Numbered from the stretch's first letter, positions 7,674 to 17,291 are shown. The stretch is 64,000 nucleotides of DNA from Allorhizobium sonneratiae (GCF_023700755.1 NZ_JAMKOJ010000004.1:124001-188000); one strand, 5' to 3'. Notes: a model not told the origin generated them from the sequence alone. Numbers and translations: made by a program.

Positions 7674-9721
7674 GCGTTGCGCTCCATGATCAGATTGCCC
7701 ATCGCATCGGTCCGGGCGGCAAGGCCGGGATCGACAAAGATCGTCGTATCGGCCTGTTCCAGAAGGCAGGGACCGGAAACCACCGATCCGACGGCCAGAG
7801 AAAGGCGGTCATAAACAGGAATGTCCTGCCATTTTCCCCCGACATAGACCGTGCGATGCGCCGTCAGGCATTCGCCGGGTGACTTTCCCTCCGTCGGCGC
7901 GAAGACCCGCATGTCGAAAGGCGGGCGACGGCCGATCACCGCGACGCGATAGTTCATCACCCGCTTCTCTATCCCTTCGAGCAGGCGTCCGAACGCTTCG
8001 CGATAGGCCCTGTCGAAAGCCTCGACAATCACGCCATCCGTCAGGCCGCCGTCCGGGATGTGCAACGGCACCGAAACGGTGTGCGTCTGGCCAAGATAAA
8101 GCATGTCCAGTTCGTAGACCGTCTCGACCCCGGCGAACGAAACGCCCGCCCGCGCGAGCAGAGCGTGAAGGCTTTGCGCGTCATCGCGCATGTCAGCCCC
8201 GAGGGCTGCACAGTCGAGGCCGGACAACAGCCGGTTCACTGTTCGCACCCGATCATGACGCATATCGGCCACGACACAGCCAAGCGCCGAGGTGACACCC
8301 GGATAACGGGGAACCAGCGCCCCCTTGAGGCCGCAATCGGCAATCAGCGCACCGACATGCAGCGCCCCGCCGCCGCCAAAGGGCATGGCGTGGAAGCGTG
8401 CCGGATCATGCCCCCGCTCGATGGAGACGAGACGGATCGCTCCGGCCATCTTGGCATTGGCGACCTTGAGGATGGCTTCGGCGGCATCCTCCGGCCCCAG
8501 CCCCAGACCATCGCCGACCGTGCGGGCAATCGCCGCGCGCGCCGCTTCGACATCGAGACGGTTCAGCTTGCCGCCAATCGGGCGGTCGGCATTGATGCGG
8601 CCAAGCACGAGATTCGCATCGGTCAGCGTCGGCTGTGTGTTTCCCAGTCCGTAGCAAACCGGGCCCGGATTGGAGCCGGCGCTTTCAGGGCCGACCTGCA
8701 GCAGACCACCGGCATCGATGGAGGCAATCGACCCGCCACCTGCCCCGATCGTCGTGATCTCGATCATCGGCGTGCGCACGACCAGACCAAAATCGATGGC
8801 CGTCTGCGGCGCAAGCGCCGCCTCACCGCCAGCAATCAGCGAAACGTCGAAGGAGGTGCCGCCAAGATCGCAGGTGATGATGTTGTCAAGTCCGGCTGCC
8901 GCCGCAATGGCCTGCGCAGCCCGCACACCGGCCGCCGGACCGGAAAGCGCCGTGCGCACCGGATAGGCGCGTGCCGTATCGACGGACATGACCCCACCAT
9001 TCGACTGCACGATGAGCAGGTCCCCGTCAAAGCCATGCTCGGAAAGCCCCGCATCCAGCCTATCCATGTAGGACGAGACGACCGGTTGAAGATAGGCGTT
9101 CAAGGCACCGGTCGAGACGCGCTCGAACTCCCGGATCTCGGGCAGGATTTCGGTTGCGCGCGTGACATAGGCATTGGGCCAGACCTCGCGCACGGCCGCC
9201 GCCGCCGCCCGTTCGTTGGCGTCGTTGGCATAGGAATTCACGAAGAAGATGACAACCGAGGCGCAACCCATGTCGAGCAGTTGCCGAGCGGCGCGCTTGA
9301 CCTCTTCAGGATCGACTGCCGTCACAACGCTGCCATCGGCATGGGTGCGCTCAGTGACCTCCAGACGACGGTCACGGCGAATGACCGGCTCATAGCTGCC
9401 GCGCAGCCCCCAGGTCTGCGGCCTGTCGCGCCGCCGCATCTCCAGGATATCGCGAAAACCTGCGGTGGTGATCATGCCCGTGACGGCGCCCTTGCGCTCC
9501 AGCAGCGCGTTGGTGCCGGTGGTCGTGCCATGGATGATCGATGCAATGGTTGCAAAATCGGCAACCTTGCGACCAATTCCCTCGACCAGTCCGCGGGACT
9601 GGTTGTCGAGCGTCGAGGGCAGCTTGGTGATAGCGACGTCACCCGTCGTCTGGTTCAGCACGAAAATATCGGTGAAGGTTCCGCCGACATCGACGCCGAC
9701 CGCATAAGACTTAACACTCAT
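7670..9721 (-). CDS. Hydantoinase/oxoprolinase subunit A (HyuA family)
   Basis: A 683-residue HyuA/N-methylhydantoinase A protein. The N-terminal GVDVGGTFTDIFV (residues 9-21) is the ASKHA-fold phosphate-binding loop. The middle block has GGTSFDVSLI and the C-terminal domain MPFGGGGALHVGAL. Family members (5-oxoprolinase, N-methylhydantoinase, caprolactamase, acetophenone carboxylase) use ATP to activate a lactam, imide or ketone carbonyl together with the B subunit. It overlaps HyuB by 4 bases. The substrate here is unknown; coupling to dehydratase and lyase genes suggests opening of a cyclic amide that yields a branched dicarboxylate. Confidence 0.93.
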   Translation of the reverse strand: MSVKSYAVGVDVGGTFTDIFVLNQTTGDVAITKLPSTLDNQSRGLVEGIGRKVADFATIASIIHGTTTGTNALLERKGAVTGMITTAGFRDILEMRRRDRPQTWGLRGSYEPVIRRDRRLEVTERTHADGSVVTAVDPEEVKRAARQLLDMGCASVVIFFVNSYANDANERAAAAAVREVWPNAYVTRATEILPEIREFERVSTGALNAYLQPVVSSYMDRLDAGLSEHGFDGDLLIVQSNGGVMSVDTARAYPVRTALSGPAAGVRAAQAIAAAAGLDNIITCDLGGTSFDVSLIAGGEAALAPQTAIDFGLVVRTPMIEITTIGAGGGSIASIDAGGLLQVGPESAGSNPGPVCYGLGNTQPTLTDANLVLGRINADRPIGGKLNRLDVEAARAAIARTVGDGLGLGPEDAAEAILKVANAKMAGAIRLVSIERGHDPARFHAMPFGGGGALHVGALIADCGLKGALVPRYPGVTSALGCVVADMRHDRVRTVNRLLSGLDCAALGADMRDDAQSLHALLARAGVSFAGVETVYELDMLYLGQTHTVSVPLHIPDGGLTDGVIVEAFDRAYREAFGRLLEGIEKRVMNYRVAVIGRRPPFDMRVFAPTEGKSPGECLTAHRTVYVGGKWQDIPVYDRLSLAVGSVVSGPCLLEQADTTIFVDPGLAARTDAMGNLIMERNA

Positions 9722-11367
9722 GATTCACTCTCGATAACATAGCCAAGTTCGAGGTCACGGTCCCGCAGGGACGGATCACGGCGCGCAGGGTCTCCCCAGC
9801 CGCCGCCGCCGGGGGTTTCCAGACGGACCCTGTCGCCACGGCCAAGCCGCGCGCCGTGCAGCTTCGATCCCATTTTGGGTAAGGCCGCTTGCCCGGCAAC
9901 CGGATAGGTGAAGCGGTTGAGCGCGGCATCGCCGCCGCCATTGGCGCCTCTTGGACGATAGCGGCCGCGTTCCCCGAAAAGGAACAGATCGGCGCTCTGT
10001 TCGAGCAGTTCGATCTCATAGATCGCACCCAGACCGCCACGGTGCTCACCCTCGCCACCCGAATTCGGGCGCAGCGACCATTCGGTGAACTTCACAGGAT
10101 AGGCCGCCTCGAGAATTTCGAGCGGCGGGATCGTCGCCGTCGAGATCGGTGCATTGCCGTGGCTCAGCCCGTCGCCGTCACAATGGCCGCCATGGCCGCC
10201 GCCGAAGAAGGAAAACAGCACCCAGCGCCGCCCGTCCGCGCGCTCGCCCGCGATCGACAGGGCGTTGATCGTTCCATAGGCACAGGCAGGAGCCCGGTCC
10301 GGGGCAATCCTGCCCACCGCCTGAAAGACAACGTCGATCAGCCGGAGAATCGTCTCCGTATAACCGCCCACCGGTTTGGGGGCCTGCACCGACAAAAGTG
10401 AACCCGGGTCTGTCAGAACCTCAACCGGCTCCAGCACTCCGGCATTGGCCGGTACGTTACCGAAAATATGCTTCAGCGCCACATAGCAGGCCGCAACGGT
10501 CGTGCTGCGCGCAATATTGACCGGACCGGCACAGGCCGGTGACGAGCGGGAAAAATCAAGCGTCAGGCAATCGCCCGCAATCGTCATGTCGAGGGCGATT
10601 TTCAGCGGCGTGTCGTTGATCCCGTCATTGTCGAGCCAGTCCTCCACGCTGGTGGTGCCATCGGGAAGGCTGCGGATCTCGGCCCGCATGATCTCGGCGG
10701 CACTGGCGCGCAGGGCATGAAAGGCCTGCATGCAGCTATCCGCGCCGTATTCATCGAGCAACTGCTGCATGCGCTTGACGCCAAGGTCCAGCGCGTTGAT
10801 CTGACCGTTGAGATCGCCATAGACCGAACCGGGCAATCGCGAATTGGCAGAGAGAATCGCCACGATATCGGGCCTGTAGACCCCGGCATCGAACAGCTTG
10901 ACCGGAGGGATCAACATGCCCTCCTGAAAGCTTTCGGTGGCAACCGGGTTGTAATTTCCCGGCACATTGCCGCCAACATCGTGCCAGTGGCCGACAGAAG
11001 CAAGGTAGCAGAAGACCTTTCCGTCGCGGAAGAACGGCCTGACCAGACGGAAATCCGACAAATGCGTGCCGCCGAGATAGGGATCGTTGAAGATCCAGAC
11101 ATCGCCCTCCTTTGCCCCGCCCTCCGCTGCCGCCCTGTCGATGACGGCCTTGACGGCAAAGGCCATGACACCGACGAAAATCGGCAGACCCGATTTGCCC
11201 TGCGCCAGCGTCTCACCGGTCACGGCGTCGTATATGCCGTGCGAGGCGTCATGCGCCTCGGCGATGATGGGATTGAAGGCCGACCGGAAGAGGGTTGCAT
11301 CCATTTCATCGGCAATCTGCTCAAACCGCCCCTTGAGGATGGCGAGCGTGACGGGATCCAGGCTCAT
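9718..11367 (-). CDS. Hydantoinase/oxoprolinase subunit B (HyuB family)
   Basis: A 549-residue HyuB protein covering the full domain. It opens with LDPVTLAILKGRFEQIADEM, the standard HyuB start. The block DVWIFNDPYLGGTHLSD (near residues 88-104) and the metal-site region FFRDGKVFCYLASVGHWHDVGG (written in part) follow. A Gly-rich C-terminus GGGGWGDP ends the chain. HyuB carries the hydrolytic side of the ATP-dependent ring opening. Both ends overlap neighbours by 4 bases (HyuA and the lyase), indicating tight translational coupling. Confidence 0.93.
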   Translation of the reverse strand: MSLDPVTLAILKGRFEQIADEMDATLFRSAFNPIIAEAHDASHGIYDAVTGETLAQGKSGLPIFVGVMAFAVKAVIDRAAAEGGAKEGDVWIFNDPYLGGTHLSDFRLVRPFFRDGKVFCYLASVGHWHDVGGNVPGNYNPVATESFQEGMLIPPVKLFDAGVYRPDIVAILSANSRLPGSVYGDLNGQINALDLGVKRMQQLLDEYGADSCMQAFHALRASAAEIMRAEIRSLPDGTTSVEDWLDNDGINDTPLKIALDMTIAGDCLTLDFSRSSPACAGPVNIARSTTVAACYVALKHIFGNVPANAGVLEPVEVLTDPGSLLSVQAPKPVGGYTETILRLIDVVFQAVGRIAPDRAPACAYGTINALSIAGERADGRRWVLFSFFGGGHGGHCDGDGLSHGNAPISTATIPPLEILEAAYPVKFTEWSLRPNSGGEGEHRGGLGAIYEIELLEQSADLFLFGERGRYRPRGANGGGDAALNRFTYPVAGQAALPKMGSKLHGARLGRGDRVRLETPGGGGWGDPARRDPSLRDRDLELGYVIESES

Positions 11368-12227
11368 GCGTTTTCTCCATAGCTGTCGCCGCGCGATAGA
11401 AACGCCTGCGTGCCGATGACCTCGTTCAACCCGTTGAAATCAAACATCCGGTCGGCAAAGGGGGCATTGGTGCCATGGGCGGCGAGGCTGCCGTAATAAT
11501 CCTGCAGGGTCCGGGCGATGGCGCGGACGGCCCCGCCGGGGAAGATGACCAGCGAAAAGCCCAGCGCTTCCAGTTCCGCCGCATCGGCCGCCGGGGTCTT
11601 GCCCCCCTCGACCATGTTGACCATCAGCGGGCAGAGCCCACCAAGCTCTCCAACCGCCCGGCGCATCTCGTCCTGATTGCGCAGCGCCTCCACGAAGAGG
11701 GCATCGGCGCCCGCCTCGGCATAGGCATGGGCGCGCTCAAGCGCCTCTTCAAGGCCTGAAACGGCAATGGCGTCGGTGCGCGCGATGATCAGGGTTTCGC
11801 TGCTTGCCCGCGCATCAAGCGCGGCACGGATCTTGCCGACCATCTCGCCGCGGCTGACCAGCGTCTTGCCGTCAAGGTGCCCGCAACGCTTCGGCAGCGT
11901 CTGGTCCTCCAGCTGGATCGCGTTGGCACCGGCGCGTTCGAAGGCGCGGACCGTCCGCTGAACATTCAGCGCATTGCCGAAACCGGTATCGGCATCGACA
12001 ATCAGCGGCGTCGCAACACGGTCGCGGATGACGCTGACCGTTTCGGCAACCTCGGTCATGCTGACCAGCCCGATATCGGGAGAGCCAAACCGGGTATAGG
12101 CAAGCGATGCGCCCGACAGATAAAGCGCTTCTGCCCCGGCCTGCGTGGCAATATGGGCGCTGAGCCCATCATAGACACCGGGAGCAACGAGGATTTTGGC
12201 AGCCCGAAGGCGGTTTTTCAGGGTCAC
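11364..12227 (-). CDS. Isocitrate lyase/PEP mutase superfamily lyase
   Basis: A 287-residue TIM-barrel protein of the isocitrate lyase/PEP mutase superfamily. The metal-binding DADTGFG (residues 78-84) and the lyase signature KRCGH (113-117) with its catalytic Cys115 are both present, so it is a C-C lyase rather than a mutase or decarboxylase. Relatives include methylisocitrate lyase (PrpB) and 2,3-dimethylmalate lyase. It overlaps the LeuD-like gene by 4 bases. The probable reaction is cleavage of a 2-hydroxy-dicarboxylate made by the LeuCD-like enzyme into pyruvate or glyoxylate plus a carboxylate; the substrate is not determined. Confidence 0.9.
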   Translation of the reverse strand: MTLKNRLRAAKILVAPGVYDGLSAHIATQAGAEALYLSGASLAYTRFGSPDIGLVSMTEVAETVSVIRDRVATPLIVDADTGFGNALNVQRTVRAFERAGANAIQLEDQTLPKRCGHLDGKTLVSRGEMVGKIRAALDARASSETLIIARTDAIAVSGLEEALERAHAYAEAGADALFVEALRNQDEMRRAVGELGGLCPLMVNMVEGGKTPAADAAELEALGFSLVIFPGGAVRAIARTLQDYYGSLAAHGTNAPFADRMFDFNGLNEVIGTQAFLSRGDSYGENA

Positions 12228-12715
12228 GTTTTCTGGCCCTCCTTTGCAAATCGTTTTTCCAGATGGGGTACGAGACCTCCATCGTGGAGCATGTCCAACA
12301 AGAAGTCCGGCAGCGGTTCCAGCAGGGTTTCGCCGCCGTCATGGCGCAATATCGCGGCTTCGGGGTCGAGCGTCGCCTGCAGGCCGTCAGCCGGGGCAGG
12401 CTGACCGCTGCGGATGACAAAGACCGGCAGGCCGAGATTGATGGCGTTGCGATAGAAGATGCCGGCAAAGCTCTCTGCCACGACCCCCTGCAGTCCACGC
12501 AGCTTCAGCGCCTGCGCCGCCTGTTCGCGGCTCGATCCCAGGCCAAAGTTTCGCCCCGCCACAATGACGTCGCCGGCGGCAGCATTCTTGGCAAAATCGG
12601 GCGAGATATCGATCAGGCAGTTTTCCGCCAGTTCCCCAATCGGGCGATGCATGAAGCGGCCCGGAGCCAGGGCGTCGGTGTCGATATTGTCGCCAAGTTT
12701 CCAGATCCGGCCCAT
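12224..12715 (-). CDS. Aconitase-family small (swivel) subunit, LeuD/DmdB-like
   Basis: A 163-residue swivel-domain subunit of a heteromeric hydro-lyase. It starts GRIWKLGDNIDTDALAPGR, the LeuD N-terminal block, and has GRNFGLGSSREQAAQALK near residues 54-71, matching the GSSREHA loop that contacts substrate. LeuD-type proteins pair with an iron-sulfur large subunit. The start at 12715 overlaps the LeuC-like stop by one base (TAATG). Longer in-frame starts upstream run through the large-subunit gene and are rejected. A complete leucine pathway is absent here, so a role in isopropylmalate isomerisation is unlikely. Confidence 0.9.
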   Translation of the reverse strand: MGRIWKLGDNIDTDALAPGRFMHRPIGELAENCLIDISPDFAKNAAAGDVIVAGRNFGLGSSREQAAQALKLRGLQGVVAESFAGIFYRNAINLGLPVFVIRSGQPAPADGLQATLDPEAAILRHDGGETLLEPLPDFLLDMLHDGGLVPHLEKRFAKEGQKT

Positions 12716-13983
12716 TACACGCCCTCCAGATGATTGCGGGGATCGGCGATCCGCCCCTCGATGGCGGATGCGGCGGCGGTATAGGGCGAAGCAAGCCAGA
12801 CCCGACTGCTGGCATCGCCCATCCGGCCCTTGAAATTGCGCGCCGTGGTCGACAGACAGCGAATATCCGCCCCAAGGCGGGAGGCGCCATAGCCTGCGCA
12901 GATGCCGCAGGCATTCGGCAGGAGCCGGGCGCCACACGCTTCGAACACGGCCATGATCCCATCGGCCTCGGCGCGCGCCTGATCGCGTGCCGAGGCCGGC
13001 GCAACAAGGATCTCGATACCTTTGGCGGGCCGTTTTCCCTTGAGGATCTCGGCTGCGGCGGCAAGGTCGGTATATTTCGCCCCCGTGCAGGCGCCGATAT
13101 AGATCACGTCCAGCGCCTGACCGGCCTGTTCGCCGACATCCGTCGCATTGGCTGGCGAATGGGGTGCGGCCACCTGCGGTTCCAGCCTTGCGGCGTCGAA
13201 TGCATGGCGCTCGGCAACTGTCGCATCCGGGTCGCTGTGCCACATGGGCCAATCGCCCGGATCACCGCCAGCGGCATGAATATAGCGTGCTGTCGTTGCA
13301 TCCGGTGCGATCAGGCCCGCCTGCGCCCCGAGTTCGGCGGCCATGTTGGAAAGCGTCATGCGCTCCTGCATGTTGAGCGCGGCAATCGCCTCTCCGGCAT
13401 ATTCGACCGCCTGATAGCGACCGCCATCCATGCCGAGCCGCCCGCACATGGCAAGGATCATGTCCTTGGCCAGAAGCCCGCGCGGCAAGGTGCCGGACCA
13501 TTCGATACGGATGGTTTCGGGCACGCGGATCCAGATGTCGCCGGTGGCCAACACACCGGCCATTTCGGTCGCACCGATGCCGAACATATAGGCGCCAAAA
13601 GCGCCGCCGGTGGGCGAATGGCTGTCTCCACCGGTGATGAACATGCCCGGCGACACGTGCCCGCGCTCCGGCAGAACAACGTGGCATATGCCCTCACCAT
13701 CGTGAAAGGAAACGCCGTAGCGTTGCGCCCATTCCCGGGTCAGCTGCAGAATGGCCGCCCCGTCGGGATCATCGCCGGGGACATAATGATCGGAGATCAG
13801 GACGACGCGGTCCCGGTCCCAGAGGCCTGCGCCCAGCCGCTTGAGAATGGGCTCCACCCGGCGCGGTCCGCCGCTGTCATGGATCATCGCAAGGTCAACC
13901 CTGGCCGTCACCACCTCGCCCGGACGCACGCTCGCACGTCCGGCGGCCCTGGCGATGATTTTTTCCGCAAGTGTCAATGCCAT
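12715..13983 (-). CDS. Aconitase-family large subunit, LeuC/DmdA-like iron-sulfur hydro-lyase
   Basis: A 422-residue large subunit of the aconitase family, the short (about 420 aa) LeuC/DmdA/homoaconitase type. The three [4Fe-4S] ligands are visible: Cys in GACTGAKYTD and two in NACGICAGYG near residues 300-365. GGDSHSPTGGAFGAYMFGIG is the active-site block. The usual GSCTNxR is altered to GACTGAK and CSMC to CGIC, so it is a divergent subfamily with perhaps a different substrate pocket. Together with the small subunit and the lyase it resembles the 2,3-dimethylmalate dehydratase plus lyase module of nicotinate fermenters, by architecture only. Confidence 0.9.
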   Translation of the reverse strand: MALTLAEKIIARAAGRASVRPGEVVTARVDLAMIHDSGGPRRVEPILKRLGAGLWDRDRVVLISDHYVPGDDPDGAAILQLTREWAQRYGVSFHDGEGICHVVLPERGHVSPGMFITGGDSHSPTGGAFGAYMFGIGATEMAGVLATGDIWIRVPETIRIEWSGTLPRGLLAKDMILAMCGRLGMDGGRYQAVEYAGEAIAALNMQERMTLSNMAAELGAQAGLIAPDATTARYIHAAGGDPGDWPMWHSDPDATVAERHAFDAARLEPQVAAPHSPANATDVGEQAGQALDVIYIGACTGAKYTDLAAAAEILKGKRPAKGIEILVAPASARDQARAEADGIMAVFEACGARLLPNACGICAGYGASRLGADIRCLSTTARNFKGRMGDASSRVWLASPYTAAASAIEGRIADPRNHLEGV

Positions 13984-13984
13984 C

Positions 13985-14686
13985 TCAAAGCCCCATATAG
14001 CTGCGCTGCAGTTCCGGATTATCCAGAAGCTCCTGTGCGGTGCCGGACACCGTGATCACGCCGTTTTCCATGACGAAACCGCGATGCGCGATCTCAAGCG
14101 TCAGGTGGACGTTCTGCTCGACCAGAAGGATCGTCAGCCCCTCGGCATTGAGCCGTGCAATCAGCGCGAACATTTCCTCGACCAGCAGCGGAGACAGGCC
14201 CAGACTGGGTTCATCGAGGATGAGAAGGCGCGGCTCGCTCATCATGCCGCGACCAATCGCCAGCATCTGCTGTTCGCCACCCGACATCGTGCCGGCCTGT
14301 TGCGACAATCGCTCGCGAAGACGCGGGAATGTTGCAAGCACATGGTCCAGATTCCTGGCCCTGTTGGCCCGCCCGCGCCGATACCCACCCAGCCAGAGAT
14401 TGTCGCGCACACTCAGATTGGGAAAAATGTGGCGTCCCTCGGGGACGAGAACGATACCGGCATCGATCGCCGCCTTCGTGCCTCCAAATGCCAATGGCCG
14501 CCCGTCGATATGAATGTCTCCGCTCCAGGGTTTCAACAGGCCTGAAACCACGGCGTTGAACGTCGTCTTGCCAACGCCGTTGGCGCCGAGCAGCGCCACC
14601 GTTTCCCCCTTTGAAATGGACAGGGAGACCCCGCGCAGAACCTCCATCTGACCATAACCCGTCCTCAGCCCGCTCACCTCAAGCAT
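13985..14686 (-). CDS. Branched-chain-type ABC importer ATPase (LivF-like)
   Basis: A 233-residue ABC ATPase. Walker A GANGVGKTTF (near residues 34-43), signature MSGGEQQMLAIGRGM, and Walker B LLILDEPSLGLSP are all intact. Length and the EMFALIARLNAEGLTILLVEQ ending fit LivF. It overlaps LivG by 8 bases and its stop is one base from the LeuC-like start, which ties the importer to the enzymes. It would power uptake through LivH/LivM. Confidence 0.93.
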   Translation of the reverse strand: MLEVSGLRTGYGQMEVLRGVSLSISKGETVALLGANGVGKTTFNAVVSGLLKPWSGDIHIDGRPLAFGGTKAAIDAGIVLVPEGRHIFPNLSVRDNLWLGGYRRGRANRARNLDHVLATFPRLRERLSQQAGTMSGGEQQMLAIGRGMMSEPRLLILDEPSLGLSPLLVEEMFALIARLNAEGLTILLVEQNVHLTLEIAHRGFVMENGVITVSGTAQELLDNPELQRSYMGL

Positions 14687-15422
14687 TGGAATGCTCCTTT
14701 GCCAGCCGTTTTGCCATGCCCTGACCGAAATAGGCTTCGATCACGGCCGGATCGCCCGCCAGCTTGCGCGGTGCGCCTTCGGCAATCAGCCGCCCCTGAT
14801 TCAGCACCCAGGCATGCTCGCCAAGTTCCATCACCGCCTGCATGACATGCTCGATCAGCAGGATGGTCACGCCGCGCTCGCGGATCGCCCGGATCACCGG
14901 GATCACATCGCGGATTTCAGACGGGTTCAAACCCGCCATCACCTCGTCCAGCAGCAACAGTTTGGGGTCGGTCGCCAGGGCACGCGCCACTTCCAGCCGC
15001 TTTCGTCCGGCCACGGTCAGGTCGGCCGCATCCATATCCAGCCGGTCGGCGAGGCCGACGGCGGCCGCCACCTCTTCGGCTTTTGCCAGTGCCTCGGTCC
15101 GGTTGGCGATGTGAAGATGGGCGCCGACCGCGATATTCTCACGCACCGTCTGCCCGGCGAAGGACTGGACGATCTGAAAGGTGCGCACCATGCCGGCCCG
15201 CGCGATGCGGAACGGTTTTTCACCGCTGATGTCCTGCCCAAGAAAGCGCACCTGACCGGAATCCGGCGTGTGAAATCCGCTGATCAAGGCAAAACAGGTC
15301 GTCTTGCCGGCACCGTTCGGCCCGATCAGGGCGCAGATACTGCCCGCCGGAACGCTCAGGCTGACATTGTCGACAGCCCTGAGGCCACCGAAGCTCTTTG
15401 ACAGATGGCTGACCTCAAGCAT
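14679..15422 (-). CDS. Branched-chain-type ABC importer ATPase (LivG-like)
   Basis: A 247-residue ABC ATPase with Walker A GPNGAGKTT near residue 36-44 and Walker B LLLLDEVMAGLNP. Its signature is LTVAGRKRLEVARAL rather than LSGGQ, a common variation in LivG. The chosen ATG at 15422 overlaps the LivM end by 8 bases; the 42 residues upstream in frame are LivM sequence in another frame. It pairs with LivF as the ATPase heterodimer. Confidence 0.93.
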   Translation of the reverse strand: MLEVSHLSKSFGGLRAVDNVSLSVPAGSICALIGPNGAGKTTCFALISGFHTPDSGQVRFLGQDISGEKPFRIARAGMVRTFQIVQSFAGQTVRENIAVGAHLHIANRTEALAKAEEVAAAVGLADRLDMDAADLTVAGRKRLEVARALATDPKLLLLDEVMAGLNPSEIRDVIPVIRAIRERGVTILLIEHVMQAVMELGEHAWVLNQGRLIAEGAPRKLAGDPAVIEAYFGQGMAKRLAKEHSNA

Positions 15423-16407
15423 TGCCACCTCCCTGTCGTGCGGCCTGCCGACCGGCAAAGATGCGCCGCAAGCGTAGACCGGCCAGCCCGCGCGGCAGAA
15501 ACAGAACCATGACGACCAGAACAGTCCCGTAAGTGACCATGTTGGCACCGGGCGTATCGCCCATCAGCGTCTGTGTCAGTTCACCGAGCACATGCAGGGC
15601 CGCAGCCCCCAGAAGCGGACCGAACAATGTCCCGATGCCGCCGACGATCGGCACCAGCAGGCTCTCGATTGATTCCGTCGGACCGAAAACAATGCTCGGA
15701 TCGATGTAGAGATAGCGCTGGGCATAAAAGACACCGGCAAGCCCTGTGAACAGGCCCGTCAGGGCCATGGCCTGCAGCTTGACGGTCAGGGCATTGACGC
15801 CGATCGCGCCTGCGGCATCCTCATTGTCGCGCACCGCCAGCATGCGGGCGCCGAGACGGGAGCGCCCGAGCCACCACACGGTGAGGCAACAGGCAAGCGT
15901 GATGGCAAGCAGCAGCCAGTAATAGCCCGACAGCGCCTTGAATTGCAGCATCGCCGGATCGGGCCTGAGGGCAATCAGCATGCCTTCACCGGCACCGGTC
16001 CAGGGGATTGAATTGGCAAGGATGCGGAAGACTTCGGCAAAGGCCAGCGTGACCAGTGCGAAATAGGAGCCGCGCAGGCCGTAACGGAATGTCAGCCAGC
16101 CGACGACAACGGCAACAGCGGACGCCAGCGCACCGCCAAGGATGAGCCCGATCCACGGATTGATGCCGAGACGCAGTTGCAGGACGGCAACCGTGTAGGC
16201 GCCGACACCGAAAAACAGCGCATGGCCGAAGCTGAACTGCCCGGCAAAGCCGCCGAGAATATTCCACGACTGGCCGAGAAGCGCGGAAAACAGCGCCAGC
16301 GCCACGGCGTTCAGCCAGAAATCGGATTTCACCACCAGCGGCACCGCCGCCAGCACGGCAAAAACCACAAGGAGAAGTGCAAGCTGTCTCATCTGCGCGC
16401 CCCTCAT
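15415..16407 (-). CDS. Branched-chain-type ABC importer permease (LivM-like)
   Basis: A 330-residue inner-membrane permease with about nine hydrophobic segments. The conserved GGFAGQFSFGHALFFGVGAYT (written in part: GQFSFGHALFFGVGAY) and the loop RDNEDAAGAIGVN (near residues 190-202, the ATPase-coupling helix) identify LivM. The ATG at 16407 overlaps the LivH TGA (ATGA); a second ATG five codons in is possible. Confidence 0.93.
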   Translation of the reverse strand: MRGAQMRQLALLLVVFAVLAAVPLVVKSDFWLNAVALALFSALLGQSWNILGGFAGQFSFGHALFFGVGAYTVAVLQLRLGINPWIGLILGGALASAVAVVVGWLTFRYGLRGSYFALVTLAFAEVFRILANSIPWTGAGEGMLIALRPDPAMLQFKALSGYYWLLLAITLACCLTVWWLGRSRLGARMLAVRDNEDAAGAIGVNALTVKLQAMALTGLFTGLAGVFYAQRYLYIDPSIVFGPTESIESLLVPIVGGIGTLFGPLLGAAALHVLGELTQTLMGDTPGANMVTYGTVLVVMVLFLPRGLAGLRLRRIFAGRQAARQGGGNA

Positions 16408-17291
16408 GCCTTGCTGCCGAGCAGGCCCTGCGGCCTGAACAGAAGGATCAGGATGAAAATCCCGAAAATCCCGATCTGGCCCAGGCTCTCACCCAGGATC
16501 AAGCCGCCGAGTGCCTCCACGACACCGATGAAGATGCCGCCAAGGAGCGCGCCGACAAAGCTGCCCATGCCACCGAGAACCACGATGGTGAAAGCAATCA
16601 GAACAAATCCGTGGCCAACCTGCGGATTGACATAGTAACTCGGCATCAGCAGGCAGGCGGCAATACCAAGAATGCCGGTGCCGATGCCGAAACTCATCGC
16701 ATAGACATGTCCGACATCGATACCGACAAGCTGGGCGCCCTTCTTCTGTCGGGCCAGCGCCCGGATGGCCCGGCCCGTATCCGTGCGGGACATGAACAGC
16801 CACAGCGCCAGAGCGGTGACCACGGCACCGCAAAACGCCACCGCTTTCGGCAAGGGGACGAAGGCACCAAGCAGGTCGACAACCGAAAACCCATAGGACG
16901 TTTCGACGGTCTGCGTGTCGGAGCTGAACAGCATCAGGGCCAGATTTTCGATGATGATCGACAGACCCAGCGTGACAAGCAGAATATTTTCGTCGCGGCC
17001 ATGACCGGCGCGGGTGATGACGACCCGCTGCAGGACATAACCCAGCGCAAACATCGCCGGGGGAACGATCAGAAGCGCCCAATAGGGATCCATGCCCCAG
17101 ACGCGGAACAGAAAATACACGCCATAAAGCGCCAGCATCAACAGCGCGCCATGCGCGAAATTGATGATGTGCAAAACGCCGTAGATCAGCGTCAGCCCAA
17201 GCGCAATCAGGGCATAGAGCGCACCGGTCGTCATCCCGTTGAGGACCGCCGGCCACAGAATAGCAGGTGTGAACATCAAAGCATCTCGCAA
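16404..17291 (-). CDS. Branched-chain-type ABC importer permease (LivH-like)
   Basis: A 295-residue permease with about eight membrane segments. The N-terminal ALIALGLTLIYGVLHIINFA and the ending GGIFIGVVEALGGLILGES are typical of LivH. It is second in the operon after the binding protein, from which it is separated by a 61-bp gap holding a strong hairpin (17317-17346). The first ATG at 17291 was kept; one five codons later is possible. Confidence 0.93.
   Translation of the reverse strand: MRDALMFTPAILWPAVLNGMTTGALYALIALGLTLIYGVLHIINFAHGALLMLALYGVYFLFRVWGMDPYWALLIVPPAMFALGYVLQRVVITRAGHGRDENILLVTLGLSIIIENLALMLFSSDTQTVETSYGFSVVDLLGAFVPLPKAVAFCGAVVTALALWLFMSRTDTGRAIRALARQKKGAQLVGIDVGHVYAMSFGIGTGILGIAACLLMPSYYVNPQVGHGFVLIAFTIVVLGGMGSFVGALLGGIFIGVVEALGGLILGESLGQIGIFGIFILILLFRPQGLLGSKA

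Noticed and set aside
8060-9742. 560-codon plus-strand frame opposite HyuA
   Set aside because: Antisense shadow of a GC-rich gene, with His/Arg/Gly-rich low-complexity sequence and no domain. The same holds for long frames at 5884-7317, 12730-14055, 16377-17735, 17239-18465, 54679-55992, 56135-57520, 57608-58786 and 60234-61478.
12716-13252. Long N-terminal extension of the LeuD-like gene
   Set aside because: The extension is the LeuC-like gene in another frame; the LeuD block begins exactly at 12715.
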